A DNA stretch of 32,468 nt from Thermoplasmata archaeon (lineage in GTDB: Archaea; Thermoplasmatota; Thermoplasmata; Halarchaeoplasmatales; Halarchaeoplasmataceae): contig PWKY01000094.1 in assembly GCA_003560595.1 (NCBI GenBank), positions 1-32,468 on the forward strand, read 5' to 3'. A program made the translations under genes and the position numbers. Below are positions 31,359-32,468 of the stretch, piece after piece; within the stretch, counting starts at the first letter, position 1, and the number at the start of each line of letters is the position of its first letter. Below the pieces are notes generated by a model. The model ran no database searches. It was not told where the DNA came from and saw only the letters and a program-made list of their open reading frames with translations.

Positions 31359-32381
31359 TCACGTAGAACCTTTCGGTAGATCATTGTAAACCACGGATGG
31401 GTCCGCCACATCAGTTGGACACTGCGAAGCACATCTGCCACATCCGACACATGCTATATCTCCGAATATCTTATAGATATATAACCCCTTAGTCATCAAT
31501 CGGTGTCGGTATCGCTGGTACTTTTCATCCATCACATGATCATCGGCGATATCCTTTGAGAACTCTTCATATAAACACTGTTTCCATATCTCCGGGTTCC
31601 CATCTTCACCGAGGTTGTCCCTTGTGATATCATCCTTATTTATGAAATAGCTAGTGGGACATACGATTATGCATGAACCACATTCTGTGCAAGCTTTAGA
31701 ATGTTTTTTCCAGAACTCGATGTCATCATAATTTCTATCTAGAGTTTTGGGTAGTTCTTCTAGTGGAAAATCGAGTTCTCTAGTGAATTTTGTCTCTAAT
31801 TCAGATAATTTATTATCCACCCTGGATTTTTCATCCTCTGTCGCATCCCTGATGTCTATGCCATCCAATAGATTGAAACCGTCCTCAGAACCGATCTCTA
31901 TGGCATAAGTATCTCCAAGATCTGTTAGCATCAGGTCGTAGTTTTTTGAGACGTTCGAAGTGTTCATACTTCCTGCAAAACATCTATCTGCCACCACATC
32001 CATATTGACACCCACCAGCACAGAAGATCTCCTTTTTATGAGATAGTTTCTTCCTTTTGGGGTTTCGGAGAGAACGTTGTCCAATTGACGAATTGCATCG
32101 AGGTCGTAGGGATGTATACCAATTATGATCCTAGGGGTTATATCATGTTCCAGTGTCTCTTCATCCTGATCTTCAAGCAAGAGGTTTTCTCGCTGAGACA
32201 TAAAATATTTAGTCGGAGGTAAGACCGTCGTATCATAATCCAGACGTAAGTCAGATGCTTTGTTTAAAACGTCGAAGTCGAACTTTCCCTCCTTATCTTG
32301 AACCCCCACCACTTCACGGGGGTCATCCTCCAATAAATGCTCCACAAAAGCCTCAAAATCCTCTTTGCTGATGATCTTCAT
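31359..32381 (-). CDS. AsrA/HydB-like protein with two [4Fe-4S] clusters
   Basis: This roughly 340-aa protein resembles the beta subunit of archaeal sulfhydrogenase (HydB) and anaerobic sulfite reductase AsrA. It shows LPPTKYFMSQRENLL in the first third and IGIHPYDLDAIRQLDNVL; the C-terminal part holds CTECGSCIIVCP and CVGCGRCASQCP, two [4Fe-4S] clusters separated by about 80 residues with a CLYEEFSKD segment between. Such proteins relay electrons to group 3b hydrogenases or HDR-like partners. Starts at 32423 (possibly leaderless), 32393 and 32381 all stay in frame; 32381 fits the family start MKIISKEDFEAFV. It is convergent with the plus-strand hydrogenase operon and has its own promoter. 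Confidence 0.85.
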   Translation of the reverse strand: MKIISKEDFEAFVEHLLEDDPREVVGVQDKEGKFDFDVLNKASDLRLDYDTTVLPPTKYFMSQRENLLLEDQDEETLEHDITPRIIIGIHPYDLDAIRQLDNVLSETPKGRNYLIKRRSSVLVGVNMDVVADRCFAGSMNTSNVSKNYDLMLTDLGDTYAIEIGSEDGFNLLDGIDIRDATEDEKSRVDNKLSELETKFTRELDFPLEELPKTLDRNYDDIEFWKKHSKACTECGSCIIVCPTSYFINKDDITRDNLGEDGNPEIWKQCLYEEFSKDIADDHVMDEKYQRYRHRLMTKGLYIYKIFGDIACVGCGRCASQCPTDVADPSVVYNDLPKGST

Positions 32382-32468
32382 GGTCTCACTCATATGTGCT
32401 GTGATTGACGTGAGAATCACCATGCATTAAAGCTTTTCGTCTAAATCATGAATTATACGCTGTGGTTA

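Noticed and set aside
31221-31380. Open plus-strand frame of about 50 codons after the second large subunit
   Set aside because: No start codon near its beginning, and it runs into the convergent gene; no family resemblance. Kept only as a side note to the hairpin finding.
1-32468. CRISPR arrays, insertion sequences, tRNA or rRNA genes
   Set aside because: I saw no regularly spaced repeats, transposase genes, terminal inverted repeats with target duplications, or tRNA/rRNA signatures in the gaps.

Overview
The window looks like a chromosomal segment of an anaerobic archaeon. The evidence is ribosomal protein S17e, the KEOPS subunit Pcc1, an archaeal-type PhoU protein, HxlR regulation, A/T-rich TATA boxes about 25-30 nt before first genes, GGTGAT-type ribosome binding sites and a C/D-box guide RNA. 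Many iron-sulfur and flavin proteins and no visible oxygen respiration point to a fermentative or hydrogen-metabolising life. I cannot fix the lineage; a Thermoplasmatota or related euryarchaeal origin is only a guess.

Layout. (1) 1-690: 3' part of a PhoU-like gene. (2) 698-7323, minus strand: a surface-glycan operon with three GT4 glycosyltransferases, a Wzx-type flippase, a ParB/sulfiredoxin-fold-like protein and a P-loop kinase-like protein. (3) 7420-10914, minus: an aminotransferase and 2-hydroxyacid dehydrogenase pair, a plus-strand C/D-box sRNA, a small membrane protein and a GNAT acetyltransferase. (4) 10996-12838: a DUF362 ferredoxin protein, then an HxlR regulator with an N-terminal Cys cluster divergent from a His/Cys-rich metal-binding protein. 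(5) 12855-15430, minus: a four-gene operon with a flavodoxin, a nitroreductase, an amidohydrolase and a ThiI-like protein whose PP-loop is degenerate. (6) 15513-17446: pcc1, rps17e and pyruvate kinase. (7) 17485-31233: two hydrogenase operons transcribed away from a 445-bp control region. (8) 31359-32381, minus: an AsrA/HydB-like ferredoxin protein.

The main result is the minus-strand hydrogenase operon (24657 to 17485). Its first gene joins the N-terminal half of a [NiFe]-hydrogenase small subunit to two ferredoxin clusters and an [FeFe]-hydrogenase H-cluster-like domain. The missing C-terminal half of the small subunit (eight cysteines for the medial and distal clusters) is fused instead to a NuoG N-terminal [2Fe-2S] domain in the fourth gene. 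NuoE, a NuoF-GltD fusion and a complete [NiFe] large subunit finish the set. This fits a hybrid [NiFe]/[FeFe] hydrogenase with a flavin-based (possibly bifurcating) NAD(P)H module; related hybrids have, as I recall, been reported recently from archaea. The plus-strand operon (25103 to 31233) encodes NuoE, NuoF with a ferredoxin tail, a NuoG-like protein, and ordinary small and large [NiFe] subunits. It resembles HoxEFUYH or the bifurcating [NiFe]-HydABCSL arrangement. Together the two would link NAD(P)H, ferredoxin and H2; pyruvate kinase directly downstream suggests a tie to glycolysis.
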